Part shown: positions 39,048 to 48,329 of the stretch, piece after piece
Layout: the number at the start of each line of letters is the position of its first letter
Position numbering within the stretch: the stretch's first letter is position 1
Source of the DNA: Alteromonas sp. MMG017
Lineage (GTDB): Bacteria > Pseudomonadota > Gammaproteobacteria > Enterobacterales > Alteromonadaceae
DNA length: 64,000 bases
Assembly: GCF_018100795.1 (NCBI RefSeq)
Contig: NZ_JAGJDY010000011.1
Location: 62,001 to 126,000, forward strand
Direction: 5' to 3'
Translations under genes and position numbers: made by a program
The notes under the pieces: generated by a model
What the model saw: only the letters and a program-made list of their open reading frames with translations
Databases searched by the model: none
What the model was told of the DNA's origin: nothing

Positions 39048-40277
39048 ATGTCAAAACCTGCTGAACGTAATTTGATTGTAGGCTTAGATATAGGCACTAG
39101 CCAGGTAAAGGCTGTAGTGGGCGAGCTGTTAGACGACGATCAAATCAGTATCGTTGGTGTCGGTACGCATGCTGCAAAAGGCATGGATAAAGGCGGCGTA
39201 AATGACTTAAACCTAGTGGTTAAGTCGGTGCAACGTGCGGTAAATGAAATGGAGCTAATGGCAGATTGCCGTGTTTCTTCAGTTTTCATGTCTATTTCAG
39301 GCCGTCACGTAAAATGTCAAAACGAAAACGGTATGGTGCCGATTAATAACCAAGAAGTAACCCAAGAAGACGTAGACAACGTTATACATGCAGCACGTAG
39401 TGTTCCTATTGCAGCTGAACGCAGGTTACTTCATGTTTTACCACAAGAATTTACTATTGATGTGCAAGAAGGAATTAAGAACCCAATTGGCATGTCAGGC
39501 GTAAGAATGGAAGCCGACGCACACATCATTACGTGTGCAGACGATATGGCGAAAAATTTAGTGAAGTGTGTTGAGCGCTGCGAACTAAACGCCGACCAAT
39601 TAATATTTTCAGCATTGGCATCAAGTTATGCTGTGCTAACGGATGATGAGCGTGAATTAGGTGTGTGTGTAGTCGATATTGGTGGTGGCACCATGGATAT
39701 CGTTATCTACACAGACGGTGCCATTAGGCATACCGCTGTTATCCCTGTTGCCGGTAATCAGATTACCAGCGACATCGCTAAGATTTTCCGTACGCCAATT
39801 AGCAACGCAGAAGAAATTAAAGTTAATTATGCCTGCGCGCTGAAAGATATGGTCAGTATGGAAGAGAGTATTGAAGTGCCAAGTGTAGGCGGGCGTGCCG
39901 CGCGAGTAATGTCGCGACACACGCTAGCTGAAGTAATTGAGCCTCGATACCAAGAACTTTTTGAACTGGTACATGATGAAATTCGTGCCAGTGGTCTGGA
40001 AGAGCAAATTGCTGCCGGCTTAGTGCTAACCGGTGGTACCGCCAAAATGGAAGGTGCGGTTGAATTTGCCGAGGAAATTTTCCAGATGCCTGTGAGAGTA
40101 GGCAACCCAATCAACGTTAAAGGTTTATCTGAATACGTTGATGATGCAGGATTTGCAACCGTCGTAGGGCTTCTGCAATACGGCAAAGTGCAAGCAGATA
40201 ATAAGAAGTCCAGTAAGCAAAAAACCGGTGAGAGTTTATTTCACCGCGTGCAAAGCTGGTTTAAAGGTGAATTTTAA
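39048..40277 (+). CDS. ftsA: Cell division protein FtsA
   Basis: A 409-residue actin-like ATPase that tethers FtsZ to the membrane. The ATG at 39048 follows TAAGGAAA and gives the canonical start (MSKPAERNLIVGLDIGTSQ); a longer frame extends into ftsQ. Actin-fold motifs: VGLDIGTSQVKAVVGE (phosphate 1), CVVDIGGGTMDIVIY (phosphate 2), LTGGTAKMEG (adenosine). The C terminus ends in an amphipathic membrane-targeting helix (SLFHRVQSWFKGEF). 102 bases separate it from ftsZ. Confidence 0.98.
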   Translation: MSKPAERNLIVGLDIGTSQVKAVVGELLDDDQISIVGVGTHAAKGMDKGGVNDLNLVVKSVQRAVNEMELMADCRVSSVFMSISGRHVKCQNENGMVPINNQEVTQEDVDNVIHAARSVPIAAERRLLHVLPQEFTIDVQEGIKNPIGMSGVRMEADAHIITCADDMAKNLVKCVERCELNADQLIFSALASSYAVLTDDERELGVCVVDIGGGTMDIVIYTDGAIRHTAVIPVAGNQITSDIAKIFRTPISNAEEIKVNYACALKDMVSMEESIEVPSVGGRAARVMSRHTLAEVIEPRYQELFELVHDEIRASGLEEQIAAGLVLTGGTAKMEGAVEFAEEIFQMPVRVGNPINVKGLSEYVDDAGFATVVGLLQYGKVQADNKKSSKQKTGESLFHRVQSWFKGEF

Positions 40278-40379
40278 TTTTTTGGGGTCGCTATAGCTAC
40301 GGCATCACGATTCGCAGGATGCAGATAATCGACTATGTGTCGTAGCGAAGCATAGAAGACGTACAACCGGAGAGTAAGT

Positions 40380-41549
40380 ATGTTCGAATTAATGGATAGT
40401 CACGGCGAAGAAGCCGTAATCAAAGTCATCGGTGTTGGTGGTGGCGGCGGAAATGCAGTTGAGCACATGGTGTCTCAAAGCATTGAAGGCGTAGAGTTTA
40501 TTGCGATAAACACCGACGCACAGGTACTACGTAGCTCAAATGCTGACGTTACCTTACAAATTGGCTCTAGTGTTACTAAAGGTTTAGGCGCAGGCGCCGA
40601 TCCTAACATTGGGCGCGACGCAGCACATGAAGACAGAGAAACCATTCGCCAAGCATTAGACGGCGCGGATATGGTTTTCATCACCGCAGGTATGGGTGGT
40701 GGTACAGGTACTGGTGCGGCACCTGAAGTGGCAAAAATTGCCCGTGAAATGGGAATTCTTACTGTGGCTGTTGTTACCAAGCCATTCCCATTTGAAGGTA
40801 AAAAGCGTACTACGTTTGCAGAGCAGGGCATTGTTGAACTGGCTAACAACGTAGATTCACTTATCACTATTCCTAACGAAAAATTGTTAAAAGTGATGGG
40901 TCCAGGTACGCCTCTACTTCAAGCATTCAGTGCAGCTAACGACGTATTACGTGGTGCTGTTCAGGGGATTGCAGAGCTAATTACTCGCCCTGGATTGATC
41001 AACGTGGATTTCGCCGACGTACGTACAGTAATGTCTGAAATGGGTAAAGCCATGATGGGCAGCGGTTCAGCAAGTGGTCCAGACCGTGCTGAAGAAGCGT
41101 CAGAATCTGCTATTGCTAGCCCGTTACTTGAAGATATCGATTTATCAGGTGCTCGCGGTATTCTTGTGAATATCACAGCTGGCCCAGATTTCGCTATCGA
41201 TGAGTTTGAAACTGTTGGTAACGCGGTTAAAGCGTTTGCTTCTGAAAATGCAACAGTGGTAGTGGGTACGGTTATCGACATGGAAATGACAGATGAGCTT
41301 CGCGTAACGGTTGTTGCAACCGGTATTGGCGCAGAGCGTAAGCCTGACATTTCGCTAGTAAGCTCAGAAGGTTCGCGTTTAACTACGCCAGCTAAAGAGT
41401 ACGGTAGCACAACAGCGTCTGAACCTCGTTCAGCATCGGTTGGCAGTACTGAAGGCAACCAAGCACTTAAAGCTGAAGATGAAGCGCAACCTGGTAATGA
41501 TTTAGAGTATTTAGACATTCCAGCGTTTTTGCGTAAGCAAGCAGACTAA
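40380..41549 (+). CDS. ftsZ: Cell division protein FtsZ
   Basis: A 389-residue tubulin-like GTPase that builds the division ring. The GTP-binding signature GGGTGTGAAP follows the N-terminal GVGGGGGNAVEHM loop; the T7 synergy loop is near DFADVRTVM. The variable linker (about 320-372) leads to the conserved C-terminal peptide LDIPAFLRKQAD, which binds FtsA and ZipA. A CGGAGAG-type ribosome binding site precedes the ATG. The 102-base gap after ftsA could hold an extra promoter but no clear boxes were found. Confidence 0.99.
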   Translation: MFELMDSHGEEAVIKVIGVGGGGGNAVEHMVSQSIEGVEFIAINTDAQVLRSSNADVTLQIGSSVTKGLGAGADPNIGRDAAHEDRETIRQALDGADMVFITAGMGGGTGTGAAPEVAKIAREMGILTVAVVTKPFPFEGKKRTTFAEQGIVELANNVDSLITIPNEKLLKVMGPGTPLLQAFSAANDVLRGAVQGIAELITRPGLINVDFADVRTVMSEMGKAMMGSGSASGPDRAEEASESAIASPLLEDIDLSGARGILVNITAGPDFAIDEFETVGNAVKAFASENATVVVGTVIDMEMTDELRVTVVATGIGAERKPDISLVSSEGSRLTTPAKEYGSTTASEPRSASVGSTEGNQALKAEDEAQPGNDLEYLDIPAFLRKQAD

Positions 41550-41580
41550 TTCACCTCGCTGAAATTGAAGTGAATTTTTC
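41548..41580 (+). terminator. Weak candidate terminator overlapping the ftsZ stop
   Basis: AATTCAC (41548-41554) pairs with GTGAATT (41570-41576) across a 15-base loop and is followed by a short T run. The stem is AT-rich and the loop is large, so read-through is likely. A second, stronger 9-bp dyad (AATACCGTT / AACGGTATT, 41584-41606) follows without T tract. Confidence 0.4.
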
Positions 41581-41719
41581 TGAAATACCGTTGTCAGAAC
41601 GGTATTAAGGGCACTATCTGTCTGGTAGGTTTTAAACTGGAATTTTTCCAGATTAGTGACCAGAGTGGCTACTTGCGCGTAAAATTTTGGATTAGCGAAT
41701 GGTCCAAATTGCGTATTTT

Positions 41720-41748
41720 TTGACAAACAAGTGGTAAGTCACTATAAT
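41720..41748 (+). promoter_or_regulatory. Perfect-consensus sigma-70 promoter of lpxC
   Basis: TTGACA (41720-41725), a 17-base spacer and TATAAT (41743-41748): exact consensus at both boxes with optimal spacing. Transcription would start near 41755, about 30 bases before the lpxC ATG. Confidence 0.92.
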
Positions 41749-41785
41749 TCGCGACCGCTTTTTTTATAGGTAAAAGCATAAGCAG

Positions 41786-42697
41786 ATGATTAGACAACGT
41801 ACAATCAAGCACCCGGTGCAAGAAACCGGAATTGGGCTTCATAAAGGGGAAAAGGTCACAATGACTCTCCGGCCTGCGCCTGCGAACACGGGAATTGTGT
41901 TTAGGCGTGTTGACCTTGAACCTCATGTTGATATTCCGTCGCGTGCAAACGCGGTGGGTAATACCATGCTGTGTACCTGTTTGAATAATGAAGACGGCGT
42001 AACTATTCAAACCGTTGAGCATTTGGCATCTGCGCTTGCAGGGCTTGGTATCGACAACATCATTGTTGAAGTTGATAGCAACGAGCTGCCTATTATGGAT
42101 GGTAGTGCTAGCCCCTTCGTATTCTTGCTTCAATCAGCAGGAATTGAAGAGTTGAACGCCCTTAAGCGCTTTATCCGTATTAAGAAAACCGTTCGCGTTG
42201 AAGATGGCGATAAGTGGGCCGAATTAGTGCCTTATGATGGTTTCCGTGTCGACTTCCAGATTGACTTCGATCACCCAGTTATCAGCCAAACTCGTCAACA
42301 TATGACCATGGATTTCGATTCATGTTCTTATGTGAACGAAGTAAGTCGTGCACGTACCTTCGGTTTTATGCGCGACCTTGAATATATGAATGCTAATAAC
42401 TTAGCATTAGGTGGCAGCATGGAAAATGCGGTTGCGCTTGATGAATTTCGCGTGTTGAACCCTGAAGGCTTACGTTACGACGACGAATTTTTAAAGCATA
42501 AAATTTTAGATGCTATTGGTGATTTGTACTTAGGTGGGCATAGCCTTATTGGCGAATTGCGTGCTTATAAAACAGGTCACGGCTTAAACAACAAACTATT
42601 GAACGCCGTGCTTGCGCAGAAAGACTGCTGGGAATTTATAACTTACGATTCTCAAGATGAAGCACCTATACATTACGCTCAACCAGTATTAGCGTAA
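41786..42697 (+). CDS. lpxC: UDP-3-O-acyl-N-acetylglucosamine deacetylase LpxC
   Basis: A 303-residue zinc amidase carrying out the committed step of lipid A synthesis. Zinc ligands lie in [11 protein letters not shown] (His near 79) and [15 protein letters not shown] (His and Asp near 238-242), with the catalytic His at the end of the latter. [10 protein letters not shown] and [12 protein letters not shown] are also family blocks. It is transcribed from its own strong promoter and closed by a strong terminator, separating it from both ftsZ and the downstream M23 gene. LpxC amount is usually controlled by FtsH proteolysis through the C terminus; the tail here ends in HYAQPVLA, similar to the E. 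coli hydrophobic tail. Confidence 0.98.
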   Translation: MIRQRTIKHPVQETGIGLHKGEKVTMTLRPAPANTGIVFRRVDLEPHVDIPSRANAVGNTMLCTCLNNEDGVTIQTVEHLASALAGLGIDNIIVEVDSNELPIMDGSASPFVFLLQSAGIEELNALKRFIRIKKTVRVEDGDKWAELVPYDGFRVDFQIDFDHPVISQTRQHMTMDFDSCSYVNEVSRARTFGFMRDLEYMNANNLALGGSMENAVALDEFRVLNPEGLRYDDEFLKHKILDAIGDLYLGGHSLIGELRAYKTGHGLNNKLLNAVLAQKDCWEFITYDSQDEAPIHYAQPVLA

Positions 42698-42708
42698 ACC
42701 GGTATATA

Positions 42709-42736
42709 AAAAGCCGCCTACATGGCGGCTTTTTTT
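42709..42736 (+). terminator. Intrinsic terminator of lpxC
   Basis: AAGCCGCC / GGCGGCTT (42711-42718 with 42724-42731), a 5-base loop and a following T run. Confidence 0.92.
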
Positions 42737-42902
42737 CGTTTAGCTTTTAGACTAAACAATGATAAAGTAAGCAATCAATATAATTATAATTAATGTGCCA
42801 TAACTTCTTTACGTTCCAGTTCGGCCTTCAGCCGAGTCTATGTTTGTCAGCAAACAGGTATTGGAAGTTAACTGAGCACGACAGAAATTTCCTATTTGTG
42901 GT

Positions 42903-43781
42903 ATGAAGCTAACAATAACGCTATCAGGCAAGAACAAACGCTATCGTCATAGCATCAGTGTACGTACGCTGGTGAGCGCGACCGTGTTGTCGTCGATATT
43001 TATGTTAGTGTCTAGTCGTTCCACAGAATCTGTGTCTGAAGATGTGGCTAGGGTTCGCCTGGCACAATCTGAAGTGAATGAAACGCAACAAGACGTTGAA
43101 GCGCTTAAACAACAGACTACCATTAAATTACAAACTTTGATTTCCCATATTGCCGAGCTTTCAGCACAAGCGTCTATGCTCGATGATAAAGGAAAACAGA
43201 TAGCAACAGAATTAGGTATGACAGCGGCTGACCTGGACGCTTTTGTACCTGTATCGATACCGGACAACCTCCAAGATGATCCCTTACTCAGCGAGATTAA
43301 TAAGCTCCAGCAATCTCTCGACGTAAAATCTCAGCAGCTTTCTATGCTTGAAAGTTTGGTGAGGGGTCACCATATCCATGAGCAGAGTCAATTATCTGGT
43401 CGACCGATAGCATCGGGATGGTTGTCATCTTATTATGGTATGCGCGCCGACCCCTTCACTGGTGAAACAGCCATGCATAAAGGCTTAGATTTCGCTGGCA
43501 AAGCGGGTAATGACGTTTTAGCGACTGCGGCAGGTATTGTTACCTGGGCAGGCGAACGTAGCGGTTACGGGCATCTAGTAGAAATAGAACATGGTGATGG
43601 TTTTATAACCCGTTATGGGCACAATGAAACTTTGACTGTCTCAATAGGCGATGTGGTGACCAAGGGTCAACCTATCGCTAAAATGGGCAATACAGGGCGC
43701 TCTACTGGCGTTCATGTTCACTACGAAGTAATAAGAAACGGTAAGCAAATCGATCCTCTGCCATACGTTTATAAAAAATAA
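42903..43781 (+). CDS. M23 family metallopeptidase, membrane-anchored (LytM-like)
   Basis: A 292-residue peptidoglycan endopeptidase or LytM-type protein. It has a basic N terminus and one membrane segment (about 24-40), then a coiled-coil region (about 45-165) and a C-terminal LytM domain (about 170-292). Zinc ligands are in HKGLDFAG (His, Asp) and the HVHYEV signature, so the active site looks intact. Such proteins cut peptide cross-links or activate amidases. It occupies the place between lpxC and secA where enterobacteria have secM and pseudomonads have a similar M23 gene. Confidence 0.92.
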   Translation: MKLTITLSGKNKRYRHSISVRTLVSATVLSSIFMLVSSRSTESVSEDVARVRLAQSEVNETQQDVEALKQQTTIKLQTLISHIAELSAQASMLDDKGKQIATELGMTAADLDAFVPVSIPDNLQDDPLLSEINKLQQSLDVKSQQLSMLESLVRGHHIHEQSQLSGRPIASGWLSSYYGMRADPFTGETAMHKGLDFAGKAGNDVLATAAGIVTWAGERSGYGHLVEIEHGDGFITRYGHNETLTVSIGDVVTKGQPIAKMGNTGRSTGVHVHYEVIRNGKQIDPLPYVYKK

Positions 43782-43840
43782 ACACGGCAGCAGCCAGGTA
43801 AGTAAGCATTCAGCTTACGCAACAATTAGTAATCGCTTGG

Positions 43841-43872
43841 CATTATCTTAATGAGATAGTGTCTTTTACGTT
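43841..43872 (+). promoter_or_regulatory. Hairpin in the secA leader
   Basis: CATTATCT (43841-43848) pairs with AGATAGTG (43854-43861) with one wobble, a 5-base loop and a T-rich tail (TCTTTTACGTTT). It may end the M23 transcript or attenuate read-through into secA. It lies about 60 bases before the secA ATG. Confidence 0.45.
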
Positions 43873-43931
43873 TAATCGCAGCTGTGCTCTTACCGTGCGG
43901 CGTCTCGACAAGTAGTGGAAATAACAAGCTA

Positions 43932-46649
43932 ATGTTTTCAAGCATCCTTAGAAAAGTGTTCGGTAGCCGAAACGACCGTCTATTAAAAAAATTACAAAAA
44001 AATGTAGATGCCATCAATGCACTGGAAGCAGAGTATGAACAGCTTTCTGATGAGGCGTTAAAAGCAAAAACGGCTGAGTTTAAACAACGAATTGAAAAAG
44101 GCGAAAGCCTTGAAGATCTCATGTACGAAGCTTTTGCTACCGTTCGTGAGGCAAGTAAACGTGTGTACGGTATGCGCCACTTTGACGTACAAATGCTGGG
44201 TGGCCAAGTATTACACGAAGGCAAAATTTCAGAAATGCGTACCGGTGAAGGTAAAACCCTTACCGCGACTTTGCCTACCTATTTAAATGCATTATCTGGC
44301 AAAGGTGTTCACGTTATTACCGTGAACGATTACCTTGCTAAGCGTGATGCTGAATGGGCTAACCAGCTGTTCACTTTCTTGGGTATGCGCGTAGGTTGTA
44401 ACGTACCTGGTATGGCGCACGAACAAAAGCGCGATGCCTATCAAGCTGACGTTACCTATGGTACGAACAATGAATTCGGCTTTGATTACTTGCGTGACAA
44501 TATGGCGTTTAGCCCGCAAGACCGCGTTCAGCGCCCACTTAATTTTGCTGTAGTGGATGAAGTGGATTCAATCTTAATTGATGAGGCACGTACTCCGCTT
44601 ATTATTTCAGGCCAAGCAGAAGATAGTTCTGAACTTTACCGCCGTATTAATTTAGTTATTCCTGAATTGATTCAGCAAGAAGAAGAAGACGAAGAAGGCA
44701 AAGAAGGCGACGGTGATTACACTATCGACCTTAAAGCAAAACAAATTCATTTAACTGAACGTGGCCAAGGTCATGTCGAAGAAATTTTGCATCGTGCAGG
44801 TATATTACCAGAAGGCGAATCGTTATTTGCTGCGGGTAATATTTCATTACTTCACCACATTAACGCTGCGCTTCGTGCCCACAAGTTGTTCTCAAAAGAT
44901 GTAGATTACATCGTTAAAGAAGACCAAATTGTTATTGTTGATGAACATACCGGTCGTACAATGGAAGGCCGTCGTTGGTCTGAAGGTTTACACCAAGCTG
45001 TTGAAGCAAAGGAAGGTGTGAAGATTCAAAATGAGAACCAAACCTTAGCGTCTATTACTTTCCAAAACTACTTCCGCTTGTACAACAAGCTTGCAGGTAT
45101 GACGGGTACTGCCGATACGGAAGCCTTCGAATTCCAGCATATCTACAGCCTAGAAACGGTTGTGTTGCCAACGAATAAACCTATGCAGCGTAAAGATAAG
45201 GCCGACCTTATCTACTTAACGGCAGAAGAAAAATACGATGCTATCGTAGAAGATATTAAAGCGTGTGTTGAACGCGGTCAGCCTACCTTGGTTGGTACGG
45301 TATCGATTGAAAACTCTGAGTTGTTGTCTCGGGTACTTAAGAAAAGCAAAATTCCACATAAAGTGCTTAATGCGAAGTTCCACGAACACGAAGCCGACAT
45401 TGTTGCTCAAGCAGGTAAGCCTGCTGCAGTCACCATTGCAACAAACATGGCAGGTCGTGGTACGGATATCGTGCTTGGTGGTAACTGGCAAGCAGAGATT
45501 GAAAAAATTGAAAACCCTACTCAAGCACAAATCGACAAGATTAAGGCTGAGTGGAAAGTGCGTCACGATGCCGTTTTAGCATCAGGTGGTTTACACATTA
45601 TTGGTACAGAGCGTCATGAGTCTCGCCGTATCGATAATCAGCTACGTGGTCGTTCAGGTCGTCAGGGCGACCCAGGTTCAAGCCGTTTTTACTTGTCACT
45701 AGATGATGCCCTAATGCGTATTTTTGCCTCTGAAAAAATGGGCAACATGATGAAGCGCTTAGGGATGGAAAAAGGTGAAGCCATTGAGCACCCATGGGTA
45801 ACTCGTGCTATCGAAAACGCCCAGCGTAAAGTAGAAGGTCGTAACTTCGATATTCGTAAGCAACTACTTGAATACGATGATGTAGCAAACGATCAACGTA
45901 AAGTGATTTACGAGCAACGTAATGAGTTGCTTGATGAAGGCGACATAAGTGAAACCATCGCAGTAATCCGTGAAGATGTGGTAAGCGGTGTAGTTGATGA
46001 ATATATTCCACCACAGTCTTTAGAAGAAATGTGGGATGTGAAAGGATTAGAAGAGCGTTTACGCGCTGACTTCGCCGTAGACTTACCTATTCAAACGTGG
46101 TTAGAAAACGACGATAAGCTTTATGAAGAAAAGCTTCGTGAGCGAATTCACGATGAAGTGGTTTCTAGCTATAAAGAAAAAGAAAGTGTAGTGGGTGAAC
46201 AAGTTCTTCGACAGTTTGAAAAAGCAGTGATGCTACAAAACCTAGACAGCCATTGGAAAGAGCATTTAGCGGCAATGGATCACCTTCGTCAAGGTATTGG
46301 GCTACGCAGCTATGCGCAGAAAAATCCGAAGCAAGAATACAAGCGCGAGTCGTTTGCTTTGTTCTCACAAATGCTAGAAGCACTGAAAGTTGAAGTGATT
46401 ACTATTCTTTCACGTGTGAAAGTACAAGCTGAAGAAGACGTTGAGAAAGTAGAAGAACAACGTCGTCAAGCGGATAATGTGCCAAAGCAATTTGAGCACG
46501 AAAACGCATCAGCCACTGAAGCACCACCAGAAGCTGCAAGCGATAAGGTACGTACCGAAGTGCGTGACGGTCCTAAAGTAGGTCGTAACGATCCTTGCCC
46601 ATGTGGTTCAGGTAAAAAGTATAAACAGTGCCACGGTAAATTAAGCTAA
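43932..46649 (+). CDS. secA: Preprotein translocase ATPase SecA
   Basis: A 905-residue motor that drives unfolded precursor proteins through SecYEG. The ATG at 43932 gives the canonical start ([16 protein letters not shown]); a longer GTG frame from 43884 is not supported. Walker A is MRTGEGKTL, Walker B region [17 protein letters not shown], with [15 protein letters not shown] and [17 protein letters not shown] in the second nucleotide-binding domain. The C-terminal zinc finger [14 protein letters not shown] binds SecB. The ribosome binding site is weak and distant (GTGGAA), consistent with translational control, but no SecM-type arrest peptide is encoded upstream. The stop overlaps mutT by one base. 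Confidence 0.98.
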   Translation: MFSSILRKVFGSRNDRLLKKLQKNVDAINALEAEYEQLSDEALKAKTAEFKQRIEKGESLEDLMYEAFATVREASKRVYGMRHFDVQMLGGQVLHEGKISEMRTGEGKTLTATLPTYLNALSGKGVHVITVNDYLAKRDAEWANQLFTFLGMRVGCNVPGMAHEQKRDAYQADVTYGTNNEFGFDYLRDNMAFSPQDRVQRPLNFAVVDEVDSILIDEARTPLIISGQAEDSSELYRRINLVIPELIQQEEEDEEGKEGDGDYTIDLKAKQIHLTERGQGHVEEILHRAGILPEGESLFAAGNISLLHHINAALRAHKLFSKDVDYIVKEDQIVIVDEHTGRTMEGRRWSEGLHQAVEAKEGVKIQNENQTLASITFQNYFRLYNKLAGMTGTADTEAFEFQHIYSLETVVLPTNKPMQRKDKADLIYLTAEEKYDAIVEDIKACVERGQPTLVGTVSIENSELLSRVLKKSKIPHKVLNAKFHEHEADIVAQAGKPAAVTIATNMAGRGTDIVLGGNWQAEIEKIENPTQAQIDKIKAEWKVRHDAVLASGGLHIIGTERHESRRIDNQLRGRSGRQGDPGSSRFYLSLDDALMRIFASEKMGNMMKRLGMEKGEAIEHPWVTRAIENAQRKVEGRNFDIRKQLLEYDDVANDQRKVIYEQRNELLDEGDISETIAVIREDVVSGVVDEYIPPQSLEEMWDVKGLEERLRADFAVDLPIQTWLENDDKLYEEKLRERIHDEVVSSYKEKESVVGEQVLRQFEKAVMLQNLDSHWKEHLAAMDHLRQGIGLRSYAQKNPKQEYKRESFALFSQMLEALKVEVITILSRVKVQAEEDVEKVEEQRRQADNVPKQFEHENASATEAPPEAASDKVRTEVRDGPKVGRNDPCPCGSGKKYKQCHGKLS

Positions 46650-47044
46650 TGAAACTTGTGCATGTTGCCGTTGGGGTAGTACTTCGCGGCACACAAGTGT
46701 TTATCAGCCTTCGGGCTGACAACGCACATCAAGGCGGCAAGTGGGAATTCCCAGGCGGTAAAGTGGAAGCCAATGAAACCGTACTTGATGCACTACGCCG
46801 AGAGTTGCAGGAAGAAATTGGCATTCTAGTGCAATCTAGCGAGCCTTTACTGGTAATAGAGCATGATTATGGCGATAAGCTGGTTAAGCTTGATGTGCAT
46901 GCTGTGAGTGCGTTTGACGGTGAGCCTGAAGGTAAGGAAAGCCAACAAACGCGCTGGGTTGAAGTCAGTGCATTGGAAGCCAGTGAATTTCCAGCAGCGA
47001 ATGTGGCTATTATCGATGCGCTTCATAAGAAATATTCAAAGTAG
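46649..47044 (+). CDS. mutT: 8-oxo-dGTP diphosphatase MutT
   Basis: A 131-residue Nudix hydrolase that removes oxidised guanine nucleotides from the pool. The Nudix box is complete: GGKVEANETVLDALRRELQ followed by EEIGI (GX5EX7REUXEEXGU). KWEFPGGKVE and the position after secA match MutT rather than other Nudix enzymes. The ATG overlaps the secA stop (TAATG). A strong terminator follows. Confidence 0.95.
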   Translation: MKLVHVAVGVVLRGTQVFISLRADNAHQGGKWEFPGGKVEANETVLDALRRELQEEIGILVQSSEPLLVIEHDYGDKLVKLDVHAVSAFDGEPEGKESQQTRWVEVSALEASEFPAANVAIIDALHKKYSK

Positions 47045-47085
47045 CGGCTGGCTTCTAACTTAAAAACATACTTCAAAATAAAAAC

Positions 47086-47118
47086 AAAAAGGGCGGTCTC
47101 AATAGACCGCCCTTTTTT
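47086..47118. terminator. Bidirectional terminator between mutT and the aspartoacylase gene
   Basis: GGGCGGTCT / AGACCGCCC (47091-47099 with 47104-47112), 4-base loop, flanked by five A on the left and six T on the right, so it can serve both convergent transcripts. Confidence 0.93.
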
Positions 47119-47157
47119 GTATCTGGGTGTCCCGTCTGAAATACGGGTTTTAACGGC

Positions 47158-48036
47158 TTATAGCATAAGCCGTGTTGCAGTGGCGAAGGCCACATCAAGC
47201 TTGTGATACGCCGCTTCATTAATGAAGTGAGGATAGGTTTCTTGCGCTTCTTGCCATTCAATGTCTTTACCATCAAAAGATCGAAACACTGGTGCGCCAG
47301 GAATGAGTGGGGCGAAGTCATTGTCTTGCAATGAATGGTGAATCATCGCAGTACGTTTACCCTCGGCATTTAGTGGAAATTTAATATTTTCCCCTAGTCT
47401 AAATACCTCGCACTCGGGATATTGTTCAAGGCTATCTGTGTTGTAGGCTTGGCAAAAATCGAGGATCACTTCAGCCATGGTTTGGGTAAGCAAATAAACG
47501 TCTTCTCGTAATACACCTTGAGGCTGTGCGCCTACTTCAATCATCACGCCACGTTTGCCCGTGGTACACAAATAACCGTGTTCTAAATACGGTTTTTCAT
47601 CTTCCAATAGAATGTTCGCTTCAGGCATATGATGTTTTACAAATCGAGCAAGCTGAACGTGGAAGTCATCAGCTTCTAAAATAATAAGTGTTGCACCCAT
47701 GTTACTGGTGGTGTTGTGAATATCAATCACCAAGTCAGTGGCAGAATCGCCTTTCGGGCCAAATTGTTGGTTAAGCTGTTTGGCCAGCTTAGCCTCTTTA
47801 GCTTCACTGTTTTTTTCTAACGCTTCTAGCGTGAATTGACGATTCAAATCTTCTTCAACAAACCGTACATTAGCGCTTAGGGCATCTGGGTTAGCTATAG
47901 TCAGCGAAATATCCAATGATGAAAATCGCGATGCTAGCTCGTCAGAAAACCCTGAAGATTGCCAGTTATGAATAAGCTGAATACCACTGGTTTCATTACC
48001 ATGGGTTCCACCAACAAGCGCAATTTTATTAATCAT
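47158..48036 (-). CDS. Aspartoacylase, closely similar to the vertebrate enzyme
   Basis: A 292-residue zinc deacylase of the AstE/AspA family, expected to release acetate (or another acyl group) from N-acyl-aspartate. Motifs: GGTHGNE with zinc ligands His12 and Glu15, Arg58 and DLNR (Asn65-Arg66) for substrate carboxylates, DIHNTTSNMG with zinc ligand His107, and IEVGAQPQGVLR with catalytic Glu167. These blocks and the C-terminal IHHSLQDNDFAPLIPGAPVF and FINEAAYH segments follow human ASPA rather than succinylglutamate desuccinylase. The 92-residue spacing between Glu15 and His107 equals that between the human zinc ligands Glu24 and His116. It is the last gene of the leftward block, 10 bases after yacG. 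Confidence 0.9.
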   Translation of the reverse strand: MINKIALVGGTHGNETSGIQLIHNWQSSGFSDELASRFSSLDISLTIANPDALSANVRFVEEDLNRQFTLEALEKNSEAKEAKLAKQLNQQFGPKGDSATDLVIDIHNTTSNMGATLIILEADDFHVQLARFVKHHMPEANILLEDEKPYLEHGYLCTTGKRGVMIEVGAQPQGVLREDVYLLTQTMAEVILDFCQAYNTDSLEQYPECEVFRLGENIKFPLNAEGKRTAMIHHSLQDNDFAPLIPGAPVFRSFDGKDIEWQEAQETYPHFINEAAYHKLDVAFATATRLML

Positions 48037-48046
48037 ATACTTCCTA

Positions 48047-48274
48047 TTAGTGTTTGAAAAAGTCGTCAGACTGTTTAGCGAGCATTGCTTCTATTTCTTC
48101 AATATCGACTTCTTGGGCGGAAGGCTGTTCAGAAGGCTTTGCAGCAATTTTCCTTTCCTCTGACGCCCATTCTCCTAAGTCAATAAGTTGGCACTTTTTG
48201 CTACAAAAGGGCCGAAATTCGCTGTCGTTATTCCAAGGAACCGACTTCGCGCAAATCGGGCAATCTACAACCAT
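48047..48274 (-). CDS. yacG: DNA gyrase inhibitor YacG
   Basis: A 75-residue zinc-binding protein. Four Cys in CPIC and FCSKKC coordinate zinc, followed by the [14 protein letters not shown] block typical of YacG. E. coli YacG binds the GyrB C-terminal domain and inhibits gyrase. The acidic C-terminal tail is variable in the family. It sits between zapD and the aspartoacylase gene; zapD-yacG adjacency with coaE is widely conserved. Confidence 0.95.
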   Translation of the reverse strand: MVVDCPICAKSVPWNNDSEFRPFCSKKCQLIDLGEWASEERKIAAKPSEQPSAQEVDIEEIEAMLAKQSDDFFKH

Positions 48275-48329
48275 GAATTACTCCAGTGGTACAATAAAAG
48301 TGGTACAGTAAAATTACAATGGGAGTAGT

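Noticed and set aside
41584..41606. 9-bp perfect dyad after ftsZ as a terminator
   Set aside because: It is followed by AAGGGC, not a T tract, so an intrinsic terminator is not supported; it may be a protein-binding dyad.
43782..43931. SecM-like arrest peptide gene before secA
   Set aside because: No frame with a signal peptide or arrest motif fits in the 150 bases.
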